From positions 4,087,001 through 4,151,000 of the forward strand of contig NW_025062476.1 of assembly GCF_000002995.4 (NCBI RefSeq): a stretch of DNA of 64,000 bases, given 5' to 3'. Shown here one piece after another: positions 1 to 13,653 of the stretch (within the stretch, counting starts at the first letter, position 1; each line of letters starts with the position of its first letter). The notes beneath the pieces were generated by a model. The model was not told the DNA's origin. It did not search any database and saw only the letters and a list, made by a program, of their open reading frames with translations. Made by a program: the position numbers and the translations under genes. Source of the stretch: Brugia malayi (Eukaryota > Nematoda > Chromadorea > Rhabditida > Onchocercidae).

Positions 1-37
1 TTGGAAACTAATAATAATAATAAAAAAAAAAACCAAC

Positions 38-3000
38 CTTTGCGCTGCTCGTGCACCATTCACCATCGTCCCATACATTGCATTATGCCGTTCAGCATTG
101 GATCCTGTGTCACATTCGCTTAGCCTTTTTTTTCGTTTTCGGAATGACGGAGTACTTCGTAATCTCGCATGTCCTCCAGTAGCCGGTGGTGTTCGTGCGG
201 TAAAACTGCTACTGTTACTTCCACTGTTGAAAAAGTCAGAATCGTCATCATTGATAGTTTTTTCATTCTGTCTAAAATAGTTCACAAGGTTTGAAACTTT
301 TAACCCTTAATGAAAGGTAGAAAAACAGATATATGATCAAAACAGATAATTCATTTCTAACAACTCCAAAGACAAAACAAGATTGTTAATTAAATTTTTT
401 ATTTTATGAAATAATGCCTCAATTCTAAATATTCTTTAAAATCAATCACATCCGATAGCAATAATAACAAAAGATGAACCTCAACAACAAATCATCAGAA
501 GCCTGGACAACAATTAGTGAACTTGGGTACCACATATGAACGCCGTCCACATCTACCAAAACCATCTTTGGTAAGCTATTTTTGGCTGGCGATGTCTGCA
601 AGAAAAAAGTTATTTAAATTTTTACACTTTTAGTTAAGCTAACCATCTAACCAATTTTTGTAACATGATTGATGCGGATGCTTTTTTAGATAAAAAATCC
701 AGAGCATTAGTTCAACTGCTTCCGATATTCATTGTCACTACCAGAAGACCTGCCACATGTAGAAAGTAGAACGATTCGACAATAATGAAAAGAGCTTCCT
801 GTTATTAAGGAAGTGGATAAATGAACTTCTGAAATTTTGAAGAGAAAAACTAACATTTTCAGTGTAGCCAATGTAGCCAACAGTATCTGCTGAACCTAAG
901 TTCCTTTCAACATTAACAATTAAACAGAAGAATTGCAACCATTCAGACCATAATTTGTCCACTGCAGCTTTTGAAATAGTTCCTGCACCGTCATAACTAT
1001 TACTAATAGTGTCGGAATCGATCGACGACGATGGAACAGGATTTATTTGATGTGCAACAGAGGATAAACTGGTAAAATTACCTAAAACAATGACTTTATT
1101 AACATAAGAATTCAAATCGAAAATATATGATACAAAAAATATAAGGTTGAGAATAACTGGGCTGTAATTAAATGTATCTCTGATACCGTAAAAAATTCCA
1201 GGAATGAAAGATGGGAAGTAATATTTACCATAAGCTCAAGTGACAAAATCGAACAATCACAACGATTAGAACAGGTAATAATTTTAGGACTAAAAATCAA
1301 TTGCGAGAATGATCAAATCCACAATGGCCTGAGGCGAAAAAAAAAAAAAACTGATGTTGAAATGAAAAATGGAAAAAACATAAAACAAGCCAATAAAACA
1401 CGTGAGCTGAAACATACCGTACTGTGATGCAGAAGACTGTTGTTGTAATAATGGTGTAGTAGAATCCACAATCCTCGGTTGTTCGGGTAGTAATACAGCG
1501 CGCATTGACCATGGACCCAATATCACCGGTTGTTTCTTACCCAAATCCAAATGACGACGTGAAAGGCGAAATAAAGTAGGCTGGCGTTGTACAGAAACTG
1601 TTGCACAAACAATATTTTCGCCATGAACGAAAAAATTGAAACTGATCCCATTTACATAGCTGGAAATGAAGTAACTCTAAATGAATTTAACCTCACGCAA
1701 CGTTATATAAACTGAAAGAAAGTCAGTCATATAAATAAAAGGTTAACAAGCAAGAAAAAAGATGAGCAGAAAAAAAGTTCATTCGAATACAAAAAATAAA
1801 AACAACTCAGTCTTCTCAACCTTCTCTTTTCCTTCTTGCCAACTAGTATAAGGATACAGACTATGTTCCATTGAAAATAAGCAGACAAATACAAAAATTT
1901 TCTATTGAAACTTTTATAAAATAAAACAATAAAAATTGTTTACCAACGGCTTCAAAAAGTTCAAGAAAAACATACCTGGGAGAACAGTGTATACGATCGG
2001 ACGAAGGCACTTCATAAGGACGTGTAAAATATTTTCCAATACGAATGTATCCATTTTTTAGCATATTCCTAAAGACAATTTTTAGGAATTATATTGATTC
2101 CTGAATAGAACACAAAAAAGAAATCAGAATGGAGTTAAAACTAAATACTTGATTTTTTACAAATTTCCAATACTGATTAAAATTGCTGCATGCTTCTCCT
2201 ATAAAAATTGTTTTTTTTATGACGCCGGAAAATGTACAAAAAAAGTAAAAAGATCAATTTTCAGAAACTATTCAAGCTTTTAAAAATGCAACAGGAAGAT
2301 ATTTGAAGCCACTAAAATTGAATCCCATCGTGATTACAATCATAAGATCCCGGTAGAATTATCTGAACTTACCGCTCAATCAAATTATGTAGTGCCTTGA
2401 AGAATAGTGTTCTCGTCTCATACTGTATACCGGGTACCGACCAGTTACCTTGACCATCTTCAGAACCTGAAAACCTCACATTAAAAATAAGTTTCCTTTT
2501 CCCAAATACCAAATACTTGTATGTCTCCATTGACAATATATTCAAAAGAACAGAGATTACCACCTTCCTACCGCAAAGTAACGAAATCATCGTTATTATT
2601 TATTTCAGCTTATCCATATGGTTAGGACGTTTTTAGAATTTACACCAGCCAAATTTCATCAAATTTCGGTAAAAATAGTTCAGATTTGCAATTTAACTAT
2701 ATATTTATATATAAATATAAAAACAAACAAACAGTAGAATGAACAAACCACTGAATAAAAAGAAAAGAAATAAAAGAACAGGAAAGAATCAAAAATATGA
2801 GTCTTGTTTGATCTTGTCAGATTTTGTGTAGCATAAAGCAAGGTTTTATTCCGGAATTTGGAAATGAAAATGACTGTCATTATTGTCCATATAAAAAAAA
2901 GATTGCTTCATAAAAGTGAAATAAAAAACACGAACGACAGATCAAAGATTAACGTGTTAGAAAAAGAAATGTTAATGTCATAAAATATTTTAAAAAATCA

Positions 3001-4957
3001 ACTTAACATACATGCCAAATGACTGGTATATTCAGTGAGACAATCCGGTTCCTCATGACTGTACCAAAAAACCCACAATTCTTTGACAACATCTATTCTA
3101 TAATCTGGTAACTGCATAGCTGCAAGTGTCCCAGTTGGTTGCGGTGGTTGTCGTCTCCAAGCACACAGAATTCCTGCTTGCAAACATCGTGCATAAGCAC
3201 TTAATACGGGATCTTGCTCTAAGCTTGTCCAGGTTCTTTGTGATAAAGGAGTTGTTAAGCATTTCCATTTGAGACCATTCAATTCCGTCTGAAGAAAAAA
3301 AACGAAGCAAATATTTTTTATAAATTGAATACCTTTTCTGTTTTTCATAAATTAAACTTATCTTTTCATTTGATTCCATTTAGAAATTTTAAAAGGAAGA
3401 GTTCCTCTTTTTTCTTGTTTTTTAACAGTCTTTTTTCAATTGATTACCAACTTTTTATAATTCCCAATCATAATGGGTATGATATTTCTTCTTAATGAGA
3501 GCATGAAATGTATCTTGGAAGAATTTCAAAATACGGATAGAATTAAATCAATCCATTTAACTAGCTAGTGAGGAGACTATAGGTACTTTCGCATTTCTCT
3601 TCAATACTTCTTATACTATCCACATCTCATATAAAAATTTCATACCTTCTTTTCATTTTAGCACAATTATTCATTCCCTTTTGCTGCTTATAATAACTAG
3701 AAACTTCATACTATCCCTTTCTTTCTCTTTCCCCATTCATCACAACCTAATTTGCATCGACAAGCGAACAAGGAAATATGCATCTTCCTTCAAGAAGCTA
3801 AGCACAAAATAAGGACTTTGTCAAGATTCATGCTTCCACCAATAATCAATATTAACGATGATATTCCCTGTTGACAATGAAAAGTCCTTAGAGAGATATT
3901 GAAGTATGTTCAATTTCGTTTACATCTGTTATCTCTTAAATGTCAAACAGCGCATTAAGCACAAGTCCATTATGATGTCATAGGCCTAGCCTTATATAAT
4001 GACAAATAGCTTCCTGATTTTACCTAAATAATGCCAAACACAAAACCCATAATACTAATGGTTCTCACTAAATGTATAATTTCGACGAAATACACAATTT
4101 CACAAGAAAGGAAGTCACAAAGGTGTAAAAGCATCCGTCCTTTTAATATTAATTTTCATGAATACTTACAAACCGAAAATTTTAATTATTGTAAATTGAG
4201 TAGAATTATTTAATTGTTGGTATTCGCAGGCCTATTTTTGGAAGCAAACAAGTTGGGTGGAATCAGAATTATGAACTGTCGAAAAGTTACATATATTTTT
4301 AGTTCATACTTACCAAAGCAAAGACGTTCGTGTGACAATCTTCAAGACTTCCACCATTGGTGGACATACTGGAATTTGGTGAAATTTTTAATTATCACCA
4401 ATAAAATAACATGAAATACACTAAGAAATAGATTATGTAGCAGCAATAAATAATAGCAGTACAAATAGTAGTAATAATAGTGGTGGTAGTAAAAGTGGTA
4501 GTAGCAGTAGTAGTAGTAGTAGTAGTAGTAACAATAATGGTGGTGATGAGGATAGTAATAGTAGTTGCAATATCCAAGAAGTGTTATAGTAGGAACTGGA
4601 ATAATCGCAGCGTTTCTTTTAACAGTGAAAATGAATCACAGTTATCCTATATGTCCACTTCACTAGAAATATGTTTCAAAGAAGAAAAATGAATTATTGC
4701 TAATTTTCTTTTGGCCACTCTTTTTTCTTGGCTACTAATACAATAAGCTTTGTAGTAAGGGAACAAGAATAATAGGAGAATAGAGCTGAGTGAAACTGGA
4801 CACAACAGAGAAAATAAGAGAATTGAGAACAGCAGGAAAGAGTAAGTCACCAGGATTCGGGCGCGAATATCCGGGATTTGGTGACGCTTAAGGTAGCTAC
4901 ATCTAGTGCTACCTTATTCCAATTTACGTAACATTCTCCTGGTCCTTGTAGGGACAT
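38..4957 (-). CDS. MED13: Mediator complex subunit 13 (MED13/TRAP240-like), N-terminal part, runs off the left edge
   Basis: MED13 links the Mediator CDK8 kinase module to core Mediator in the nucleus. Minus-strand coding exons, in transcript order: 4957-4913 (tentative first exon), 3288-3012, 2466-2373, 2068-1976, 1659-1418, 1081-855, 595-480, 271-38. The last donor is at 37/36, so the gene continues beyond base 1. All junctions are GT-AG and phases agree throughout. Translated landmarks of the family's N-terminal domain are LNGLKWKC, DPVLSAYARCLQAGILCAWRR, KELWVFWY, ETRTLFFKALHNLIER, YIRIGKYFTRPYE, FNFFVHGENIVCATV and VDGVHMWYPSSLIVVQASD. They occur in the same order as in human MED13/MED13L. 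About 440 residues are present of a protein normally near 2000. After the conserved block the sequence becomes Ser/Thr/Asn-rich with a basic KRKKR stretch, as expected for the linker. Identification is by remembered family sequence, not by a search. Confidence 0.93.
4447..4577. repeat. GTA-type trinucleotide-rich tract in the MED13 first intron
   Basis: Degenerate runs of gta/gtg/ata triplets, with the purest stretch at about 4497-4530. They create low-complexity shadow frames on both strands (Val- and Thr-rich). The tract sits between the tentative first exon of MED13 and the exon starting at 3288. Confidence 0.8.
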
Positions 4958-5072
4958 TCGCGCCAAAGCTTCGTAATCCGAAAGACCAAACTGTTGACAG
5001 TGGTTCTGGTGATCGTCGTAATGACGGCAAAAACTTTCTCCCCTTTCCCTTTCTTTTTTTTTCCAAATAAAT
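4913..5072 (-). other. MED13: Probable first exon of MED13: 5' UTR plus 15 codons
   Basis: An acceptor-like TTTTTTACAG lies just before 5072 on the minus strand. The first ATG after it, at 4957-4955, opens a frame reading MSLQGPGECYVNWNK, followed by an AAG|GTAGCA donor at 4912/4911. Joining it in phase 0 to the exon at 3288 gives GECYVNWNK-TELNGLKW. This resembles the family start EDCHxNLFALTDLTGIKW with one residue missing. No cis exon is visible upstream, so the acceptor may receive a spliced leader. If the donor is not used, the frame runs on for 21 more codons to a stop at 4847. The frame is also open upstream of the ATG to 5143. The weak N-terminal match leaves room for a different, more distant first exon. 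Confidence 0.5.
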
Positions 5073-8000
5073 CTGTAAAAAATGAAGCAAGATTTTATAT
5101 GCAAAGAACTTTTTTTACAAATTAAATCGAACGTAGCAAACACAAGTCACGCGTCAATGATACTCTTACAACATCATCAAATCGCCATAAAATTTCGTCA
5201 CATTTCATGGTGTAATCTACTAGCACTTTATCAGCTTAGTGTAATCTAACCTTTGTTCTAGGTGCTAATCAGTTCTATCGTTTTAAATCCAGTGTATCGT
5301 CTCTCGAAGAATCACTGTAGATTATTTCTGCTCTCTCATTCTTCCTTTCCTCTTTGTATCACTACTTCTTTAACATTCCTTTCATATTACAAAATTTAAC
5401 AACTGTATTAGAGGATCACTATCTAAATTCTCTAAGCATCTCTCAATTTCGTTAGCCACTATCTTCCACTGCAACTAGCAATAAAATCCTTCTTGAACGA
5501 ATACTTTGAATCGAATTAAACTAAAGCAAAATATTATTTAATTAGCTATGTCAACATCGGTCAAGAAAACAAAAAATCGGCAAGCCATATCCACACGAAA
5601 TTTTTATTGAATACGTTAAAAAAGCAACAATATCCTAAACTAATCATCGGCGTTAAAATTTTACTAATACCAAGGATAGATGTTCTCCATTGATAATTAA
5701 AACCATAACCATAACTGATGATTAAAATTACAAATTCATTAATACATAAAACCATATTAATCATCCCATCACTTTTCTTCCGAACCCCGCTGTCCAATAT
5801 CACCGAAATCCTCACAAATGATCAACTCCACCTAATTCTGATTTATTGCCTTCTACATCCTCATCTCCAAGTTTTCCTTCACTTTAAATCTCACTTAGAT
5901 TACAATCCCTTTTGAAAAGTGGCAAAAAAAAATGTAATTGAAAGTTATTGAATGAAAATTACGAACAAATACTCCCATTTAGTTTTATGTGAAAATAAAA
6001 GCGCTGTACATCGCAAAATCAACTTTAAATCATTTCGATTTCATTGCTATACAAACGTAGCTACCCTTTCACTTCCCGAAAGCAGCTGAATAAGCATTTC
6101 AAAAAGGAAAGAAACGATATCAATCAAAATATATATTTTACAAAAAAAAAAAAAATTTGTTGGAACGAAACAAATTACTGAAATAATTGTTAACTTATAT
6201 AATGATTACCTTATATCTGCATGAATTACCAACTAATCTTACCTTATTTATAGAAACAACGTTTTACTATATTTTCACTGATTATAAATTGGATAATACC
6301 TTAAGGGAAAAATCCAGTTTCAGCCCACATGGTTGAAATTTTATGAAAATAAAGCGTGTTTTGTAGAACAAAATGAAATGTAAAAATAAAATAACTAATT
6401 GCTAGTCAAGGACTGCTTTGAAGTTTAAAAAAAAATGCACTTTTGAAACAACAGGAAGATGTTTCACGCTAGAGAGAAAAATCTTTCCCAACGACTCACA
6501 CGCCAAATGTAATACTCGTCAAAGCCGTTCAATGCATTCCTTTTCACTTTCCGAACTATTTTAAAATACATTTCTAACGTATATATAAAAGTACCTAAAT
6601 TATTAATTTTCCGATATATTTTCTAGCAGCAAGATCGGCTTTCAGAAGTGTATTTTCAGCATTAGCACTGTTATTAAGAAAAACTTTTAGCATCAAGACT
6701 ATTTATTACTCTGAAGTGCCTCATAAAAGCATTAATCCGAAAGCCTTTTAAAATTAATGTCAACGTTTCGACAAAAACTGCGTTTTTAAGGGCAAATAAT
6801 TAGCCCCTTACTAATTCATCCGACCAGTACTAGATATAATGTAGGATATGGAAATGCATGACATCAGTAAGAATGCTATCTCAACATTTTACAGAACAAT
6901 AAAGACATGAATTATTAATGTTGAAACCTACAACTTTAGTTAAGATTAATTTCTAATTAGTGCTCAAAAATGTGTGAACATAATGCTCTCCATTGTTTAA
7001 ACAGATAATAAACATTTCGGCTAACAAGAATAACTGAATAAACCTGCCAATATTAAAAATAATAATAGTGGTAATAATGATAATAGCAATGGTAATAATA
7101 ATAGTAATAATAATTAGTTGTAACAGTAGCACCTATCACATGCAATAAAAAAAAAAAAAAAAAAATATGAAAAAATCTGACCAGTGTATGTGTCGATATA
7201 TAACTTCCAAAAGCAACACCGGAAACATTTTCAAACTTTGATTCATTTGCGCAATAAATCTCACCTATCTGAGCAAAAAGAACGGAAAGATGAAACAGAT
7301 ATTTCGAATCAGTTTCGAAAATTTTAACTGCCACTACCAGTTACAAAGGGAAAACTCTCCTTCGTCCCTCTCCTTCTCTTTCTCTTTTTCTTAATGACAA
7401 AGGGATGAAGAGCAGCAGCAAAACGAGAAAATGTGCAATAACACAACAGAGACACACTTCATCAACGACGTGAAAAGAGGATTGAGTAAGAAATCAATCC
7501 CTCCTTCCTGCCTTTTGTTTCTGATTTTCAAAATTCTTTCTCATCATGCACAAATCAAATTTGAAATTGAAGTGCGACATTATCTAACCACGAATGTGCA
7601 CAAATTTGTTCTCCCCTTAAAACATTTCAACCTACCAATCAGTGAATGAAGACAATGCCGACAATCTTAAATAGGAATACCATTCAGTAATTTTCTAATA
7701 AGCATATTCAGTAATTTCTCCATAGCTAGTTTTCCTAACAAGCATATTATTCAGTAATTTCTTCATAACTAATTTTACTCCTTATTGATGTATACTGGAT
7801 GTTACGCAATTCACAATAGTTCAGAGGGAAACTGAGAGTTTTTCAAAAAGTTCAGAGTGGTCATAGGAAAAATAACGAGAATCGAACGCATTAGTAATTG
7901 AAAAAAAAAAAAAAAAAAAAAAGTAGAAGAAATTTGCATCATCAGCGCCACATTATCACTAAAGGAAAACCAAGAAAAAAACACCTGAACAAACTATTAA

Positions 8001-8900
8001 AATTAAACTAATTTATGCAACAATTATTAGCTACAGCTTTATGCATAATTGTGGAATGCATTACTATAACGCTTTAAATGTTTTCATGAATCGACTAATA
8101 TGAAAATATATTTAAAAGCGGGAAAGAATAAATGCTAAATGAAAGTTTACGACAAAGAAGAATGACAGAGTATTTCGCTCTGTTTGTAATTCATTTAAGA
8201 TTTGGCTACTTTAGATGCCATTTCTATGAAATCAATGATAACGAAGCTGACGATGGCAATGACGACACTGATTAGAACGAAAACTGATAAATCTCGTAGC
8301 GGTGACAATAATATATACATTGTACCCTATGGGACATTTTTTGTCGTGCGATATGTTTCCGCCTTTTCCATAATAAGTAATCAGATGTTATTTAATCTTA
8401 AAAGTTAAAATTACTGCAAAAATTGAACAGAAATAGAAACGAATAATAAAGTAGCAGCTGTAACAGCAGCATAGCACCTCACCATTTTGATGATGGGCAT
8501 TATGTATGTGACGATTGTGGCACTAACATACTTATTCTCCGATTATTCCTCCTCCTCCTTCCTTCTCCTCCTGCCACTGCAACTGTTTCCTTCTTCTATT
8601 GCTGCCTGAAATCGACAACGACACCGATGACGGTTGTAAAACGATGGCGATGACGATTTAAGCGGTGATAGTTGTCCTACTCGTTTGGCGTCCGATCAAC
8701 CCTTCCTTTCCCTCCCTAACACGACCATCACCATCACAATCATCATCATCATTTGATGATATTTCTTACAACTATTATTTCTCTCTTCCTCTCTTTCTTC
8801 CTTCCCTCCTCATTTGTCTCCTCCTTTCAGTCTCTTCAATTTTCCTGAGCTAACTTATTAAACTAAACTAAGCCAACCATCTAATCTGGCAGCACCACCA
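5073..8900. other. Noncoding stretch upstream of MED13
   Basis: No frame longer than about 90 codons and no recognisable protein motif. It contains short A-runs (6141, 7147, 7903), a GTAATAATA-type tract near 7060-7130, and an imperfect tandem duplication around 7677-7775 built on ATTCAGTAATTT...AAGCATAT. The part at 8440-8760 is less AT-rich and has CTC/TCC-rich pyrimidine tracts. It may include the promoter and 5' flank of MED13, but no specific element is recognisable. Confidence 0.5.
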
Positions 8901-8939
8901 ATGACAACCCTCAAAAACCATTGCTATTCAATGGTCGGT

Positions 8940-11640
8940 CGACTGCACATATCACATACACACACACACTACACTAACATACACATTTACATCGTCACAT
9001 ACACAAAATAGAAATGCCATTTTGCATCAAAATGGATTGAAATGGCAAATATATGAAGCACCATCACCCGCAGAAGCATCTACAACAACACCGTTAATTG
9101 TCCCTCGTCTCCTTCTCTTTACCCTAACACCTGCTCCCATTAAACTATGCTTGCTGTTGCTCGCTTACACACGCATACAAAATATATGTTACATATATAT
9201 GAAATGTATATGTAGATTGATATTTATATATAAAATATATATCAATCTACACACATAAATAACATATACTCACATACTTACACATACACACACATACATA
9301 CATGCACATACAAACATACACATACACACACACACAGAGATTATTCAATATTATAACTCGTTGCCCTATTTTTGTTGTTGCTATTGACCATGCGCTGCTG
9401 TTGATGATGCACTTCGACAACTTAGAGCTTTAAAGGGCTAATTGTTTGCTATACTCAATCTTTCCTTCTCTTCCTCTTCGTCTCATTCCTATCCCAAATT
9501 GAGGCAAATCTAACAGAGACCACAAAATAAATTCATCCGCTATACAATCCCATCATCTTAAAAGCTCCTTTTTTCTTGAACTAAATATAAGCAACTAGCA
9601 CTGCAGTATACACAACAAATATATCTTATCTTCATGTTAACATATACAGTATTTATCAACACATACACCTACTTATTAACCTATTCAAACATTGATGTAA
9701 GAATTGACATACATGTAAAGTACAGTTCATCCGAGGTTAATTATATTTGGAAGAGAAATAACCTAACATGAGTTAATATGAGTAATGGAACATTGAATAT
9801 GTTGTGATAATTGAACTACTTGCTTATTTTAACAACGTTTTGATAACTCACCCTTTTTTCCTCAACAAACCATTCATTCATTCACCCATTCATCACTTTA
9901 AACAATAACACCACAACTTCTACTGCCGCTATCAATACTAATAGCAACAATGACAACAACTAATCATTCATTATTAATCAACATGAAACCAATAAACTAT
10001 ACCACACATAATTCAATTTTACGTCTCTTCTTTACTTATTTCTATTAATTCTAGATGTGTATTGATGGATAGATAGATGTGTACATACGCAAACAAATAC
10101 AACACATATATTCCAAGTACACAGATAGACATACACATATATATATATATATACAGACATACGCATACAAATATATGACAAGTAATAGATCAACTTCAAT
10201 CAAACAATCACCTGCATGTGTCGCGTCCTCGAGTTGAATGCTGAAGAATGGATGGATGACTTCTGGCCATCATGTTGCTTCCTATCATTTGCTTGATCTC
10301 TCCGACGGTTCCTCTACTGCTATACGATGACCACAAATACTACAACTTACACATACATTCGTGCACAAGTACGTACATACAAAAACACACCACACACATA
10401 CATACATACACACGCATATATATATATATACGTACTTGCATACACACTTAACAACCAGAAAAACGATACAAAATGTGATCGCAACTGTAGGGCGAAGAAG
10501 TGCGGGGGGAAAAGGGGAAAAGAGAAACAACAAGCAGGGAAGGTTGTCGAGGAAAGAGGATGTATGGATAGCAAGGTGGAGGGTGTGGTGTCGTGTCAAG
10601 TGAGCAATAGTTACGGGGTGAAAATTATTGAACGAACGAACGAATGAATGATCGAAATGAAATTGCTACTGTTACACTCTGCTATCTTCTCATTTCATAT
10701 CATATCATATCAGAACCACTATCACTATCACCTCCATTAACAATAACAACAGATAACTAACATCATTACCATTACTGTCTTATCCTAATTCTTCTTGACC
10801 TTACAACATTCAGAGGTCAGGTATTGAAATAGTGCGGCTATCTTCGAAGATTTTTATCGTTCAGTTGAAAACTAATATATATCTTATAATCAAATACTAA
10901 GTGGGATTTCACACTCATTTACCGGTGCAACACAATTAACAACACTATTACAATATAAAATGTGATGTGTGAAGTTAATTCTAAATACTGTAAATACAAT
11001 GGAATAAATTACGCACTTACCAATCGTTTCATAATATTACAAAAGATTACACAACAATGTTAACATTCACACTTGCCTGATCATTTTGCTTAGGATTGTT
11101 TTTTGAATATAGCCGTAATCCTTTGTCTTTCTGAAAGCAGTACACGAAATTCATTTATCCACCTACTATTGATCAACGTATCTGAAATATCGACAAGTGT
11201 CAAATTCATAACAAGGAAAATCCCTCTTCTTAAATTTTTCTTTTTCATACCACCTGACTGCGGCTATTGTACCTAGCAGAAATGAACTTTTAAAAACAAC
11301 CAAAATGCAGACAGAACATTCTATCTGTGTGTATGTGTATATACATGCATGTGAGTGTATCTATAGGTTTAATGACGATGATCAGTCGTAGAAACTCGAT
11401 CAACAAAACTTCGTCTGTTCTTTTACCACCACCCACATATACATTTCACTCCTTACACTGCCACATTATTCCCACCATCATCACCACTATTACCACACCA
11501 TCACTACCATCGTTATTACCATCATTTGTCGTTCTGCTTTTATCATCTAAAAAAAGAATTAACTCTTGAATTAAAATACACACAAACATACATACTTATA
11601 CATAAACTAGAAAGCACATTATAGCACAACACATCGTAGA
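8940..11640. repeat. CA/CATA/TA microsatellite-rich block
   Basis: Many short (CA)n, (CATA)n and (TA)n tracts occur, for example 8956-8970, 9285-9340, 10130-10154 and 10385-10435. They explain the His/Thr/Tyr-rich frames here. One less repetitive island, 10200-10340, is noted separately as a possible minus-strand exon. Nothing else in the block looks coding. Confidence 0.7.
9211..9251. repeat. Short inverted repeat (13 bp stem, 15 nt loop)
   Basis: The arms at 9211-9223 and 9239-9251 are perfect reverse complements (core GTAGATTGATAT). The loop is TA-rich. It is surrounded by TA- and CA-type simple repeats, so it may be a by-product of slippage rather than a functional hairpin. Confidence 0.6.
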
Positions 11641-13618
11641 TTTCTAAAACAAAATATCGAAAATGTTACTCTTTTTTCCCCTGAATTCTCGAATTTGCTT
11701 CTCTCAAAATATAACACCCATAGAAAAATAAAAAGAAATATTTCACACTTTGATACATTTATCAAAAACAAAAACAAAACTGAAATTGAAATGATTACAC
11801 TTTGACTGAATGATCTAAGAATGAAGATATTACAAATTTAGTTCAAAGTTTTCTTTTTTTCTAAATCTTCCTAAAGTTTTTTCATATTCTCGTTAACAAT
11901 AAATTCCGTAAAATTTTGCTCTTTTTGTCCAAGAATAGTTAGTTAGACAATTTTAAAATGGTTTCATATTTTACCTAAACTATTTTTTTTTTTTTTTTTT
12001 GTTAAAAAACACTCTAATAAAATTACAATGAAACAATTTACATTACACTTTCTTTAGAAATTATAAATCGCTGCATAGTACAATGGGAAGTCATTTTTTT
12101 TTTTTTTTTTTTAAATATAATCAATATAAGTATAACATAATGCATAGACAATATACAAATATATCAAATTGATTTTCAGCATTATCAATTTACAAAAACA
12201 CTGAAATTAGCAATGATGCTATTGTAAACATGTAAAAAAATAAATCATTAACTATTTGCTTTACTTTTCACTAACTTTATTTATTACTTGCTTCCACTTA
12301 ATCGTCCCAATTTTTCATTTGTAATACCCATTCCATCTTAACCAAACATAGTTTACACTTTATTTCTTCATTTATAAAGTCTGAAAACAGTCATCAGTAT
12401 GTTACTTTTACATTTATTATTACCTACTGTAACAATTAATGACTTACTTGTTCGTTAAGTAATGATGCAAAACTTGATACTATGTTTCAACTTCCTCTTC
12501 CATTCATCTGCATAATCGTTTATCATGCGATCAATATGATCACATGAATTCGATCAACTCATCCATTAACTTTCTATTTCTTCAAGCGAAATGATCTATT
12601 TGAATGTTTCACAAAATATTTATGTGAATTTTTAGAAGTAAAATTATACGTAAACATAAAGCAGAATTGACAGCAAATATAAAAGTTAGAAAAATAAGAA
12701 TTATTCGTACCTGAACAATATGAATAATTAACCGATATATTCGTTTAAACAGATTTATAATATCCATAAGCTATAATGAACGAGTTAGTTATCGACGTAT
12801 TTAATAAACAATTTCGTATCGCATTTTCACGTAAATGTATTATCAAATTTCACGTAAACGATACTAAACGTTAATAGCAAAGCTATAAAAGTAGCATTCT
12901 CTACCATTATATTAAAAATAAAACAAGGACAAGTTTTACATTTTATGTATAATTCAAATTATTACACTTCTAAGCAAATCATTTGAATATCAAATTTTTA
13001 ATAGAAATTTTATTACTCATTTCTCTTGTTACCTCTCTGCTCTTTGCATTATTCCAGTTGATTAGTTGTTGCTAAAAAAAAACAAAATATCAAATGTAGA
13101 ATGGCGAAAACCGGTTGTCAACGGAAAAAGACCGGATGTCAGCAAATAAAGAATAATCAGTAAGCGAATGTTTTGCTCCAGAATGAAATGCTACCCTGCT
13201 TGATCTCTGCAGGATAATAAAATAATACACTTACAGACTACAATATGATTAAAAAAGGAAAAAGATTCAAATTACGCACAGTTTGTAATTTTTAAGCAAT
13301 ATGTTAAGACAAATGAAAAACGATTAACTTCTCCTCATTTTATATCAACCTATTTATTCTCATTTTAGGTTTGTAATCAATAATAAATAGAACATTGCTT
13401 GTTAAATTCAAAAATTATTTAATTTGAAATTACTATTATTATTATTACTATTGTGCAAACAGAATCAACTTTACACAATTAATTCATTCATTTTTTGATA
13501 AATCTGTTTTATTTTATTTAACAAATGGTTCTGTATGCTAACAAATTTAATTGAAATCAATGCTACTAATACTTTCTTATTGCTAAATAATACACTGACT
13601 AACTTATGCATCACATAC

Positions 13619-13653
<35 letters not shown>

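Noticed and set aside
3098..3379. Alternative minus-strand frame over the first large MED13 exon
   Set aside because: It overlaps the exon that reads LNGLKWKC...CAWRR in another frame and shows no family similarity.
10285..10647. Overlapping ~100-codon frames on both strands
   Set aside because: Driven by CATA/TA microsatellites. Composition is His/Thr/Tyr-rich and no motif is seen.
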